64,000 bases of DNA, from assembly GCF_015277815.1 (NCBI RefSeq), contig NZ_CP063813.1, positions 3,100,001 to 3,164,000 on the forward strand. The letters run 5' to 3'. The stretch comes from Microbacterium atlanticum (GTDB taxonomy: Bacteria; Actinomycetota; Actinomycetes; Actinomycetales; Microbacteriaceae). Both the position numbers and the translations under genes were made by a program. Below are positions 26,573 through 35,484 of the stretch, one piece after another (within the stretch, counting starts at the first letter, position 1; every line of letters begins with the position of its first letter). The notes under the pieces are model-generated. The model was not told the DNA's origin and did not search any database. It saw only the letters and a list, made by a program, of their open reading frames with translations.

Positions 26573-26603
26573 AGCGGGCGCGCCGATCGACGGCGCGCCC
26601 GCT
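26573..26603. terminator. Bidirectional hairpin terminator
   Basis: AGCGGGCGCGCC (26573-26584) pairs perfectly with GGCGCGCCCGCT (26592-26603) around a seven-base loop. It sits between the SDR remnant and the convergent DUF6326 gene, ending five bases before the latter's stop codon. Confidence 0.65.
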
Positions 26604-26608
26604 CCGGC

Positions 26609-27085
26609 TCACCGTCGAAGAGCGGTCATCGGGTGATCAGCGGCGACGCCAGAGGTGCGGGGCCATGCCCAGGCGGAGCGAAGGATGAAGGCCAGGAGCA
26701 GGACTTCGATGCCGATCGAGATGCCGTAGAAGGCGGCCCACTCCCAGGTCGCCCCTGCCGCGTTGAAGATCGAGTACGGGATGAGGAGCGATGCGACGAC
26801 GAGGTTCGTGAGGCGGTTCACCTGAGCCGGCAGCGTGACGGAGAGGACCACCATCAGAGCCGGGATCGACACGGATACGAGGAAGATCGTCAGCAGTGTC
26901 GAGCTGATGTCGAACCGCCAGACGAGGCCGTTCAGGATGCCGTCGACGACGCCGGGCTTGTAGAAGTTGAGGATGTCGACGTACACGTAGAGGAACATGA
27001 AGGTGGTCCAGGCGGCGGCGAGCTTCAGCTGCACGGGGACCGTCCCGTTGTCGAGCGGGTTTGTGATCTCTGTTCTCGTGGTCAT
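26609..27085 (-). CDS. DUF6326-like small membrane protein
   Basis: 158 residues with four hydrophobic helices, roughly at 22-42, 62-85, 93-112 and 117-140. The first helix pair contains FMFLYVYVDILNFYKPG, the pattern I associate with DUF6326 (multi-pass proteins of unknown function). It should lie in the cytoplasmic membrane. It is the second gene of a transcription unit with the MDR alcohol dehydrogenase (95 bp upstream), under the divergent TetR regulator. AAAGGG is five bases before the ATG. A role in the same stress or detoxification response as the dehydrogenase is inference from position. Confidence 0.7.
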   Translation of the reverse strand: MTTRTEITNPLDNGTVPVQLKLAAAWTTFMFLYVYVDILNFYKPGVVDGILNGLVWRFDISSTLLTIFLVSVSIPALMVVLSVTLPAQVNRLTNLVVASLLIPYSIFNAAGATWEWAAFYGISIGIEVLLLAFILRSAWAWPRTSGVAADHPMTALRR

Positions 27086-27180
27086 GGGTATCCCTTTCTT
27101 GAGGAGTGGTCCCTCCGCGATGGCTGGAGGTCGGACCGGGGGCGTGTTCGTGGATGGGGTCGTTCTCGTCGGACGGGGCG

Positions 27181-28221
27181 TCAGATGGTGACCACGACCT
27201 TTCCGCGGGCGTGCCCGGTCCCGACATAGCTGAGGGCTTCGGCTGCCTGGTCGAGCAGGTACGTCCGGTCGATAGCGGGCGTGACCTGCCCGGTCGCGAG
27301 GAGGTCGGCCAGGGTGAGCAGATCCTGGCGCTTCCCGACGGACGTGAAGGGCCGCAGTCTCTGACGCGTAAAGGCGGACAGCATGCGAGCCACGAGGATC
27401 CGGCCGAGGGGACCGATCCAGCGGCCGCCGCGACCACTGTTGGGAATGAGGGTGCCCGTCGGCGTCAGCGCCCGGCGGGAAGCCGCCAGGGGCTGGGCCT
27501 CCACACTGTCCAAGATGACGTCGTAGCGCTTCCCGATGCGGGTGAAGTCGGTCGCCGTGTAGTCGATGACGTGGTCTGCGCCGAGCGACCGGACCAGGTC
27601 AACATTGCGGGTGCTGCACACGCCCGTCACCTCAGCCTCGAACGCCTTCGCGATCTGGACGGCGAACGATCCCACCCCGCCCGACGCGCCCGTGATGAGC
27701 ACCGTCTGACCCGGCTCGACGTTCGCGATGTCGCGCAACGCCTGCAGCGCCGTCATCGCCGAGGTGGGCACCGCTGCCGCATCCGCGGCCGACAGGCCGG
27801 CGGGGATCAATGCGACGTTGCCCGCCGGAACGCAGGCGTACTCGGCGAGCGCTCCGGTCGTGCCCCAGCCGAAGACCTCGTCGCCAGGGTGGAGGTCGAT
27901 GACATCTTCCCCCACCGCCGCCACCACTCCGGAGAAGTCTCTGCCGGGGATGCCGTTGCGCGGTCGGTGGAGCCCGAACACCAGACGTACGAGGTAGGGC
28001 TGACCGGTCATGACGAAGTAGTCGCCGGGATGCACGGAGGCCGCCACCACGCGGACGAGCACCTCGTCGCGACCAGGGCGCGGCACCCCGATCTCGGTCA
28101 CGCCCAGCACGGACGGCGGCCCGTACTCGCGCTGCACGACGGCGCGCATGGTCGTGGCGATGATCCGGCTCGTCGCTGACGCCACGTGGGCCGCGGCATC
28201 CGGTCGCTCTTCGATGTGCAT
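27181..28221 (-). CDS. NAD(P)-dependent MDR alcohol dehydrogenase / enone reductase
   Basis: 346 residues. The MDR fold is clear: GRDEVLVRVVAASVHPGDYF, NGIPGRDFSGVVAAVGEDV, and cofactor motif ITGASGGVGSFAVQIAKAF. Zinc ligands are absent, which suggests an NADPH-dependent quinone or enone reductase. It starts at ATG 28221 with AGAGG six bases upstream; a GTG 12 codons earlier lies inside the operator array and is unlikely. The gene is divergent from a TetR regulator with three palindromic operators between them, so it is probably induced by the TetR ligand, perhaps a reactive aldehyde or quinone. Confidence 0.83.
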   Translation of the reverse strand: MHIEERPDAAAHVASATSRIIATTMRAVVQREYGPPSVLGVTEIGVPRPGRDEVLVRVVAASVHPGDYFVMTGQPYLVRLVFGLHRPRNGIPGRDFSGVVAAVGEDVIDLHPGDEVFGWGTTGALAEYACVPAGNVALIPAGLSAADAAAVPTSAMTALQALRDIANVEPGQTVLITGASGGVGSFAVQIAKAFEAEVTGVCSTRNVDLVRSLGADHVIDYTATDFTRIGKRYDVILDSVEAQPLAASRRALTPTGTLIPNSGRGGRWIGPLGRILVARMLSAFTRQRLRPFTSVGKRQDLLTLADLLATGQVTPAIDRTYLLDQAAEALSYVGTGHARGKVVVTI

Positions 28222-28251
28222 GTGAAGCCTCTTCTCGCGTCTCGGGAGTTC

Positions 28252-28294
28252 GTACACTGTACGTCGTACGCTGTACTATCGCCGTACGCCGTAC
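28252..28294. promoter_or_regulatory. Three tandem TetR-type operators
   Basis: Three 11-bp dyads of consensus GTACRCYGTAC occur in a row: GTACACTGTAC at 28252-28262 (perfect), GTACGCTGTAC at 28266-28276 and GTACGCCGTAC at 28284-28294. Centres are 14 and 18 bp apart. They fill the gap between the divergent dehydrogenase and tetR genes, where both promoters must lie. The TetR protein encoded at 28328 is the expected binder. Confidence 0.75.
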
Positions 28295-28327
28295 GATTGT
28301 CAAGTGCTGCAGGGGAGCGAGGAGACG

Positions 28328-29002
28328 ATGTCTGCCGAGGAACACCGCCAGCGGGCCCCCGATGCGGGGTTGAGCAGGCAACGGGTCGTGGACGAGGCGA
28401 TCCGGCTCGCCGACCGTGAGGGTGTCGCGGGTCTGAGCATGCGCCGGCTGGCCGGCACCCTCGGCGCCGGCGCGATGTCGCTCTACCACTACGTCGCGAG
28501 CAAGGAGGATCTGCTCGACGCCATGATCGACGTCGTCTTCGAGCAGATCGAACTGCCCCCTGAAGGCACGGATTGGCAGTCGGCACTGCGACAGCGAGCG
28601 ATATCCGCCCGGCAGGTGCTCGCGCGCCACCCCTGGGCGAATGGCCTGATGGAGTCGCGGACCTCGCCGGGGCCCGCCAACCTCCGCCACCACGAAGCCG
28701 TCACCGCCTGCCTGCGAAGGGCCGGCTTCTCACCCTTGGCGGCGACCCATGCCAACTGGCTTCTCGACAGCTATGTGTACGGTTTCGCTCTCCAGACAGC
28801 CGGCCTGCCGTTCGACACCGCCGCTGAGCTCGCCGACATGACCGAGGACATCTATCTGCCTCAGCTTCCTCACGATGAGTTCCCGTACCTGAATGAGTCA
28901 GCCGCGGCGCTCGTCGCTGCCGGCTTCGACCCGGCTGAGGAGTTCATCTTCGGCCTCGACCTCGTCCTCGCCGCCCTCGAGCCGCTGCGGACCGCGACGT
29001 AG
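28328..29002 (+). CDS. TetR-family transcriptional repressor
   Basis: 224 residues. The helix-turn-helix is at about residues 20-66 (RVVDEAIRLADREGVAGLSM, then LAGTLGAGAMSLYHYVASKE), and the C-terminal TetR_C_1-like ligand domain follows (DWQSALRQRAISARQVLARHPW). It likely represses its own gene and the divergent dehydrogenase-DUF6326 unit through the GTAC dyads upstream. The ATG at 28328 is preceded by a GAGGAG; a GTG at 28304 is also in frame but has no ribosome site. The ligand is unknown. Confidence 0.88.
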   Translation: MSAEEHRQRAPDAGLSRQRVVDEAIRLADREGVAGLSMRRLAGTLGAGAMSLYHYVASKEDLLDAMIDVVFEQIELPPEGTDWQSALRQRAISARQVLARHPWANGLMESRTSPGPANLRHHEAVTACLRRAGFSPLAATHANWLLDSYVYGFALQTAGLPFDTAAELADMTEDIYLPQLPHDEFPYLNESAAALVAAGFDPAEEFIFGLDLVLAALEPLRTAT

Positions 29003-29075
29003 CGACGCCGGATCTCGGCGCCGTCGTGTCGGGTCGCCTGACAGCGCAGGATGAGTTCACCGAAACGCAACCCGT

Positions 29076-29104
29076 TTGTCGAGGCGTGCCGGCTGCATTA
29101 GCGT
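29076..29104 (+). promoter_or_regulatory. Promoter of the DUF808 gene
   Basis: TTGTCG (29076-29081) and TAGCGT (29099-29104) are separated by exactly 17 bp, a good housekeeping-sigma arrangement for a high-GC actinobacterium. It lies 57 bases before the ATG of the DUF808 gene. Confidence 0.5.
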
Positions 29105-29160
29105 GCATGACGTCGAACGGCGCGCGCCGGCGTCGAGAGGTTCGAGGCGGAGGTCAGAGC

Positions 29161-30054
29161 ATGTCGGTGGGTTTGCTCGCGGTGGTGGACGACATCCTCA
29201 CCGCCGCCGTCAAAGCGAGCGCGAAGACCGCGGGCGTCGTGATCGATGACGCGGCCGTCACTCCGCAGTACGTGCAGGGGATCACCCCGGCGCGTGAGCT
29301 GCCGGTCGTCGGGAAGATCGCCCTCGGCAGTCTGGCCAACAAGTTCGTCATCATCATCCCCCTCGCACTGCTGCTCACCGCGTTCGCACCGTGGGTGCTG
29401 CCGTGGCTGCTCATCATCGGCGGCTCCTACCTGTGCTTCGAAGGCGCCGAGAAGGTCATGGAGTGGTTCGGGGCCCACCACGGCCCCGGTCAGGACGAGC
29501 CGAGGGACGAGCGCAAGCTGGTGTTCGGCGCGATCCGCACGGACCTGATACTCAGCACCGAGATCATGCTCATCTCGCTGGCCAGTCTCGACGCGGGCCT
29601 GGGCATCTGGATGACCCTCGGCGCTCTCACCGTGATCGCTCTGGCCATGACTCTGCTCGTCTACGGCGTCGTCGCACTGCTGGTGAAGATCGACGACGTG
29701 GGACTCGGGATGGCGCAGAGCCCGGTCGCCAGGGTGCGCACCACGGGCGAATCGATCGTGCGATCCATGCCGACCGTGTTCCGCATCATCAGTGTGATCG
29801 GCACGGTCGCCATGCTGTGGGTCGGGGGCCACCTGGTGATCGAGAATCTGGCGGAGACCTTCTGGTCGGGCCCGTACGACCTGCTGCATGTCGTGACGCA
29901 CTGGGTGGAGTCGCTCGGGCCGGTTGTGGTGTGGGTCGTCGAGTCCGTGCTGTCCGGCTTGTTCGGTCTGGTCTACGGGTTGCTCATCGCGGGGATCGTA
30001 TTCGCCGTGATGAGAATCCTGAAGCGCAAGGCGCCGGCCGGCGCTGCGCATTGA
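29161..30054 (+). CDS. DUF808 (YedI-like) membrane protein
   Basis: 297 residues beginning MSVGLLAVVDDILTAAVKAS, the characteristic start of DUF808 proteins. TPQYVQGITPARELPVVGKI, then hydrophobic segments near 60-85, 130-180, 200-230 and 255-290, support several membrane passes. The conserved LCFEGAEKVMEW and KLVFGAIRTDLILSTEIM segments are present. E. coli YedI is the best-known relative, and its function is unknown. GGAGG lies seven bases upstream of the ATG. A promoter with 17-bp spacing precedes it, so it is probably a single-gene unit. Confidence 0.88.
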   Translation: MSVGLLAVVDDILTAAVKASAKTAGVVIDDAAVTPQYVQGITPARELPVVGKIALGSLANKFVIIIPLALLLTAFAPWVLPWLLIIGGSYLCFEGAEKVMEWFGAHHGPGQDEPRDERKLVFGAIRTDLILSTEIMLISLASLDAGLGIWMTLGALTVIALAMTLLVYGVVALLVKIDDVGLGMAQSPVARVRTTGESIVRSMPTVFRIISVIGTVAMLWVGGHLVIENLAETFWSGPYDLLHVVTHWVESLGPVVVWVVESVLSGLFGLVYGLLIAGIVFAVMRILKRKAPAGAAH

Positions 30055-30401
30055 CGACGGACTACGAGCCCAGGCTGCTGACCTCGTCGGCGACCGCGGG
30101 ACGGGCGTCCTCGATCTCGTCGATCGTGATCTCGAGGTACGCGAACTCCCCCTCGGGGTCGGGATCGTGCCAGCGCGCCTCCGCTCGGCTCGCGGTCACC
30201 CGACCATCGGACGGATGTCGCCCCTCGACCGGTGTAGACCAGCGCTGCCGAGTGAACGTCTCACCCCGCTCATCCGACCCGAGGCGGTCGTCGGGCGAAC
30301 GTCGGCGACGCCAATCGCGGCGGCCACCGCGGTCTGCAGCTGCCAGTTCGTCAGGCGCTACTCTGCGACATCCGTTGCCCCCCGTGATCCGACTGCCGCC
30401 A
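30055..30401. other. Gap downstream of DUF808 with a possible coding remnant
   Basis: 347 bp between convergent genes. No intact gene is visible. On the minus strand, a frame ending in TAG at 30062 encodes a protein-like acidic segment (HDPDPEGEFAYLEITIDEI, about 30100-30165). Upstream it turns into Arg-rich shadow, and the frame has no plausible start inside the gap. It may be the 3' end of a degraded gene. No hairpin clearly serving as terminator was found. Confidence 0.3.
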
Positions 30402-33400
30402 TCAGGCGGCGGCCGCGGCGACGCTGAGCGCCATGAGCTGTTCGAGTGCGGCATCCGGGATCTCGACTCCCGGGAAGCGCGCGAACTGTCCCATCGGCAT
30501 GGACTCGACCATTTTCAGCATGTTCTCGTTGTCGGATGCCGCGGCCAGCTGCTCTTCGGTGGCGCCGGCCATCATCGCCTGCATGAGCGCCGGACCGACG
30601 ACGGGATGCCCGAACCAGTCGCCGACCGTCGACTCGAGGGTGAGAGGTTCGAGCTGCTCGACATCGCCCGCGAGCTCCAGCGCCTCGGACAGCACCACAT
30701 CGGATGACGAGCGGCCCAGCTCGATGCGGTAGGCGCCCGGCTCGACGCGCCAGCGGTCCTTGACGACGTCCCAGTAGGCGAAGGCGCGCCGCTCGAGAGT
30801 CAGCTCGACGACCGCGGACTCGCCGGCCGCCAAGTGCACCTTCGTGAACGCGCCCAGCTCGCGCACGGGTCGACGCACCGGCGCTGCCGCAGGTGCCACA
30901 TAGACCTGGAGGACCTCGGCACCCGCGACGGCCCCGTCATTGCGCACGACGACCCGCACGGTCGCTTCGTCGTACCCGGATGCCGCGACCTCGAGTCCCT
31001 CGTAGGTGAACGTCGAGTAGCTCAGGCCGTGCCCGAAGGGATAGCGCACCGGCTGCTCGGCGGTCGTGTACCAGCGGTAGCCGACGAACACGCCCTCGCC
31101 GTAGCGGACCGTCTCGTTCTCGCCCGGGAAGGTGACGTACGAGGGGGTGTCCTGCAGCCGGAGCGGGATGGACTCGGCGAGGCGTCCCGAGGGGTTGACC
31201 GCACCGGTGAGGACGTCGGCGAGAGCACCCCCGACGGCCTGTCCCAGCGCCCATCCCTCGACGATGGCGTCGACGGAATCGTGCCACGGTTCGAGCGAGA
31301 CGACCCCGCCGTTGGAGAGGACGACCACCGTCCGACCGGCGACGGCCGCGACCGCCTCGATGAGCGCGACGTGCGCCGCGGGGAGCTCGAGGTGCGTGCG
31401 GTCGAAGCCCTCCGACTGGTCTTTCTCGTACAGGCCGACGAAGACCACCGCGACATCGGCGCCCTGCGCCGCGGCTCGTGCGTCGTCGAGGAGAGCCGCG
31501 GCGTCGGCTGCGGCATCCGTCGAGTATCCCGGCGCGTACGGGAGATCGCCGAGCTGCGCGCGCAGCTCGTCGAGCGGGATGTCGAGACGAGTGGCGTTCA
31601 CATGGGAGCTTCCACCGCCCTGGTACTGAGGCTTCACAGCGAGCTCGCCGAGGACGACGGTCTTCCGCCCCGGACGAAGCGGCAGAGTGTCCCGTTCGTT
31701 GCGCAGGAGCACGATCGCCTCGCCGGCGGCACGCCGGGCGAGGGCATGGTGCGCGTCTGCGTCAAGGGGCGCGGTCGGCTGTTCGGCGGCGGTCCGCTCC
31801 GCGAGCGTGCGGAGCCGCTCGAGCGACCGATCCACCGACGCGCGATCGAGACGTCCGTCTCGGACGGCCGCGACGATCGCATCGCGGCCCTCGTCTCCGG
31901 TTCCGGGCATCTCGAGGTCGAGTCCTGCGCGAAGGGCCTGGACCCGATCCTTGATCGCACCCCAGTCCGAGAGCACCAGCCCTTCGAACCCCCACTCGCC
32001 GCGCAGCAGCTCGGTGAGCAGCCACTCGTTCTCCGAGGCGAACACGCCGTTGATCGCGTTGTAAGCGCTCATGACGGTCGTCGGCTGCGCTCGGGTGACG
32101 ACCCGCTCGAAGGCAGGCAGGTAGATCTCGCGCAGAGTCCGGTGGTCGACCTCTGCGCTCACCCGCATCCGGTCGGTCTCCTGACTGTTGACGGCGAAGT
32201 GCTTGAGCGATGTGCCGACGCCGGTTGATTGCACGCCGTGGACGTACTCGGTCGCGAGCACCCCGGTGAGCAGCGGATCCTCCGACAGGTACTCGAACGT
32301 GCGACCGCCCAGTGGGGAGCGCTTGATGTTGATCGCGGGACCGAGGAGCACATCGACGTCGAGCGCACGTGCTTCCCGGCCGAGGGCCTCACCGATCTCT
32401 CGGATCAGGGCGGGGTTCCACGTCGAGCCGAGAGCGACCCCCGGTGGGAAGCAGGTGGCAGGGAGGCTGTCGTAGAGGCCGAGGTTGTCGGACGCACCGT
32501 CCTGCCGCCGCACACCGTGCGGGCCGTCGACGATCGTGAGGGAGCGGATGCCGTCGCCCTCGCGAGTGGACCAGAAGTCGCGTCCGCTGAGCATCGCCGC
32601 CGCCTCGACCACACCCTCGTCGCTCTGCGGCTCGGGCTCGGCGAAGAGATCCTGGGGAATCGGCTCTCCTGCCGACACGGCGGCGAAGCCGCGCTCGAGA
32701 TCGGCGAGGAACGCCTCCGAGTGGGGCATCATGCCGGCGATCTGGCGGGGCGTGATGTCCTCCCGCCCGTTCAGGCCACCGCTCATGTGCGCGGCGGCCT
32801 CCGGCACGTACTTCGTCACGACGCCCATGAACACCGCCATCACCTCGGGCTCGTCGATGATCTCGCCCATCGGGGTGTCGACGGTGACCGGCGCCCGCTC
32901 AGTGGGGTCGACCTCGAACGGCTCGACCCATTCGTGCACGCCGTGCTCGACGAGCGCCGTGTCGCCGGAGGGAAGGACGACGTCGGCTGTCGTGCCGACC
33001 GGCACGGTGGCTGACACGGTGATCGCGCCGTCGGCCAGCTCCCACGAGACGGAGGCCTCGCCGTACGGCGTCTCGAGGCGCGCGGCCGCCGAGGTCAGCC
33101 CGGCGCGCGGCGGCTGTGGCGCGATGCGCAGGCGGCGGTACCCGGGCTCGGCGGGGGCGAGCCCGGCGACGACGCGGTGGAGCCAGTCGGCGACCGAGCC
33201 GAAGGCGTAGTGGTTGAACGAGGTCATCCCGCTCGGATTGACGGTTCCGTCCGGGAGCAGTGAGTCCCACCGCTCCCAGATCGTCGTGGCGCCGTGCTTC
33301 ACGGTGTACAGCCACGAGGGCGCCTCGGTCTGCAGCAGCAGCCGGTACGCGACGTCCGGGTGGCCGTTGGCGGAGAGCGCGTCGCAGATCAACGGTGTGC

Positions 33401-35459
33401 CGACGAAGCCCGTGGAGATCTTGTACCCGTTGCCGCGGACGATCTCGGAGAGGCGATCCGCCGCATGCGCGCGCGCCGCTTCGCCTTCGATCAGGTCGAA
33501 CTGCAGAGCGAGGGCGTACGCGGTCGCCGAGTCGGAAAGCAGCCGACCCGATCCCGAGACGTACTCGCGGTGGAACGCGGCGCGCACCTCGTCGGCGAGC
33601 GTGCGGTAGCGCGCCGCGTCCTCGTCTCGGCCCAGGAGGGCTGCGGCATCCGCAACGATGCGTGACGAGCGAGCGAAATAGGCCGTGGCGACGATCTCGG
33701 GGTAGGTCTGGGCTGCCTCGGGCCGGCCTGCCGGCGCAGTCGGGTCGAGCCAATCGCCGAACTGGAATCCCTTCGACCAGATCCGGTCCTCTCCTGCGGC
33801 CGCGGTCACTTCGTCCACCCACGCGGCCATGCTCTCGAACTGGGTCCGCAGGATGCCGAGGTCGCCGTAGGCGCGGTACATCGTCCACGGCACGACGGTC
33901 GCCGCATCCGCCCACGCCGCCATCGGCCCCTGGTAGCCGGTGGTGACAGCCGGGACCACCATCGGCGTCCCGCCGTACTTCTTCTGCTCGGCGGCGAGGT
34001 CGCGCAGCCACGACGTCAGAAATCCCGCGGAGTCGTAGAGGAACTCGGCCGTCGGCGCGAACACCTGCAGGTCGCCGGTCCAGCCGAGACGCTCGTCGCG
34101 CTGCGGGCAGTCGGTGGGGATGTCGACGAAGTTGCCCCGCATCCCCCAGACCGCGTTCTCGTGCAGGCGGTTCACCAGGGGATCGGACGACTCGAACCAC
34201 CCGGTGCGGCGAAGGTCCGAGTGCAGGACTTCGGCCACGATGTCAGCGGGGTCGAGCTCTCCCGGCCAGCCGGTGACCTCGGCATACCGGAAGCCGTGGA
34301 ACGTGAACCGAGGCGCCCATTCCTCCGCCTCTCCTCCACGCAGCGTGTAGGTGTCGGTCGCCTTCGCACCGCGAAGGGGCTCGGTCGCGAGCTCTCCGCG
34401 CTCGAGCACTTCGGCGTGACGAAGACTGACGGTGCGGCCCGCGTCACCTCTCACCCGGATGCGGAGGCGCCCGACCAGGTTCTGGCCGAAGTCCAGGATG
34501 GTCTTGCCGGACGGGCTCGTCGACACCTCCTGCACGGCGAGGGTCTCGACGTGCCGGACGGGCGGGCCATCGGGTGCGACGAGCGTCGCGGCGTCGAACT
34601 CGCGCAGCGCCACAGGAGCCCACGCGCGGACGTCGATGTCGGCGGTCGACCACGCCGGGTCGAACGCCTGAGCGTCGAAGTCCTCTCCGTTGTAGAGATC
34701 AGCCGAGCTGATCGGGCCCGCGCTCGACACCCACTCGGGGCCGGATGCCACGACCTGGCGCTCCCCGTCGGCATACTCGACTTCGAGCTGCACCAGCACT
34801 CCCAGATCGCCGCCGTACAGCGCGCGACGACCGTCCCAGCCGAGATGCCCGCGCCACCAGCCATCGCCGAGCCACGCGCCGATCGCATTGCGACCCGGCA
34901 TGAGCAGCTCGGTGACCTCGTACGTCTGGTAGCGCAGCCGGCTCTCGTACGCCGTCCATCCGGGAGCCAGTTCCTGATCTCCGACGCGGGATCCGTTGAG
35001 CTCCAGCTCGTACACACCCTGCGCCGTCGCGTAGATGCGAGCACGTGCGATCTCAGCCTCGCGGATCTCGAACGAGCCGCGCACGAGGGGCGACGCGACC
35101 GTGGGATCCACCGGACTCACCATCTGCGCTCGCCAGTCGTGCGCTTCCAGAAGCCCCGCCTCCACGGTCGCCCATTCGCCCCACTCGGATACTGATCCGT
35201 CCTCGCCGGTCACCCGCACCCGCACCGACCGGTGCTCGCGCGAGGCCAAAGGCGCGAAGGGCCACGGCACGAGAACCGATTCGGCGCTGTCGACGGCGAT
35301 CGCCTCGCCATCGGCGTCCTGAACCTCGAATCGAGCCTGCCGCCACCCTGCCGGCGCGGCGCTGACGATCCAGCTCAACCGGGGAGCGGATTCGCCGATC
35401 CCGATTGCGTCGCGGTGATTCTCGAAGCGGACGGGGGTGACGGTGACAGCGGCGACCAT
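30402..35459 (-). CDS. GH78 alpha-L-rhamnosidase - GH3 beta-glycosidase fusion (bifunctional)
   Basis: One uninterrupted frame of 1685 residues carries two complete glycosidases. Residues 1-850 are a GH78 alpha-L-rhamnosidase: two beta-sandwich domains, then the (alpha/alpha)6 barrel with the acid-residue motif DCPQRDERLGWTGD (450-463, Glu456) and general base Glu729 in IWERWD. Residues about 945-1600 are a GH3 enzyme: LSGRDFW (957), DGPHGVR, KHF at 1086 and nucleophile Asp1165 in LSDWG, plus an FnIII-like domain. Each half ends in a small helical module (about 858-930 and 1605-1680). No signal peptide is present, so it acts on imported substrate. It is 25 bp downstream of an MFS carrier gene under a divergent LacI regulator. 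Sequential removal of rhamnose and then glucose from rutinose- or neohesperidose-type glycosides is the inferred role. Confidence 0.9.
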   Translation of the reverse strand: MVAAVTVTPVRFENHRDAIGIGESAPRLSWIVSAAPAGWRQARFEVQDADGEAIAVDSAESVLVPWPFAPLASREHRSVRVRVTGEDGSVSEWGEWATVEAGLLEAHDWRAQMVSPVDPTVASPLVRGSFEIREAEIARARIYATAQGVYELELNGSRVGDQELAPGWTAYESRLRYQTYEVTELLMPGRNAIGAWLGDGWWRGHLGWDGRRALYGGDLGVLVQLEVEYADGERQVVASGPEWVSSAGPISSADLYNGEDFDAQAFDPAWSTADIDVRAWAPVALREFDAATLVAPDGPPVRHVETLAVQEVSTSPSGKTILDFGQNLVGRLRIRVRGDAGRTVSLRHAEVLERGELATEPLRGAKATDTYTLRGGEAEEWAPRFTFHGFRYAEVTGWPGELDPADIVAEVLHSDLRRTGWFESSDPLVNRLHENAVWGMRGNFVDIPTDCPQRDERLGWTGDLQVFAPTAEFLYDSAGFLTSWLRDLAAEQKKYGGTPMVVPAVTTGYQGPMAAWADAATVVPWTMYRAYGDLGILRTQFESMAAWVDEVTAAAGEDRIWSKGFQFGDWLDPTAPAGRPEAAQTYPEIVATAYFARSSRIVADAAALLGRDEDAARYRTLADEVRAAFHREYVSGSGRLLSDSATAYALALQFDLIEGEAARAHAADRLSEIVRGNGYKISTGFVGTPLICDALSANGHPDVAYRLLLQTEAPSWLYTVKHGATTIWERWDSLLPDGTVNPSGMTSFNHYAFGSVADWLHRVVAGLAPAEPGYRRLRIAPQPPRAGLTSAAARLETPYGEASVSWELADGAITVSATVPVGTTADVVLPSGDTALVEHGVHEWVEPFEVDPTERAPVTVDTPMGEIIDEPEVMAVFMGVVTKYVPEAAAHMSGGLNGREDITPRQIAGMMPHSEAFLADLERGFAAVSAGEPIPQDLFAEPEPQSDEGVVEAAAMLSGRDFWSTREGDGIRSLTIVDGPHGVRRQDGASDNLGLYDSLPATCFPPGVALGSTWNPALIREIGEALGREARALDVDVLLGPAINIKRSPLGGRTFEYLSEDPLLTGVLATEYVHGVQSTGVGTSLKHFAVNSQETDRMRVSAEVDHRTLREIYLPAFERVVTRAQPTTVMSAYNAINGVFASENEWLLTELLRGEWGFEGLVLSDWGAIKDRVQALRAGLDLEMPGTGDEGRDAIVAAVRDGRLDRASVDRSLERLRTLAERTAAEQPTAPLDADAHHALARRAAGEAIVLLRNERDTLPLRPGRKTVVLGELAVKPQYQGGGSSHVNATRLDIPLDELRAQLGDLPYAPGYSTDAAADAAALLDDARAAAQGADVAVVFVGLYEKDQSEGFDRTHLELPAAHVALIEAVAAVAGRTVVVLSNGGVVSLEPWHDSVDAIVEGWALGQAVGGALADVLTGAVNPSGRLAESIPLRLQDTPSYVTFPGENETVRYGEGVFVGYRWYTTAEQPVRYPFGHGLSYSTFTYEGLEVAASGYDEATVRVVVRNDGAVAGAEVLQVYVAPAAAPVRRPVRELGAFTKVHLAAGESAVVELTLERRAFAYWDVVKDRWRVEPGAYRIELGRSSSDVVLSEALELAGDVEQLEPLTLESTVGDWFGHPVVGPALMQAMMAGATEEQLAAASDNENMLKMVESMPMGQFARFPGVEIPDAALEQLMALSVAAAAA

Positions 35460-35484
35460 GATGGCGGATTCTCCGGATGATGGG

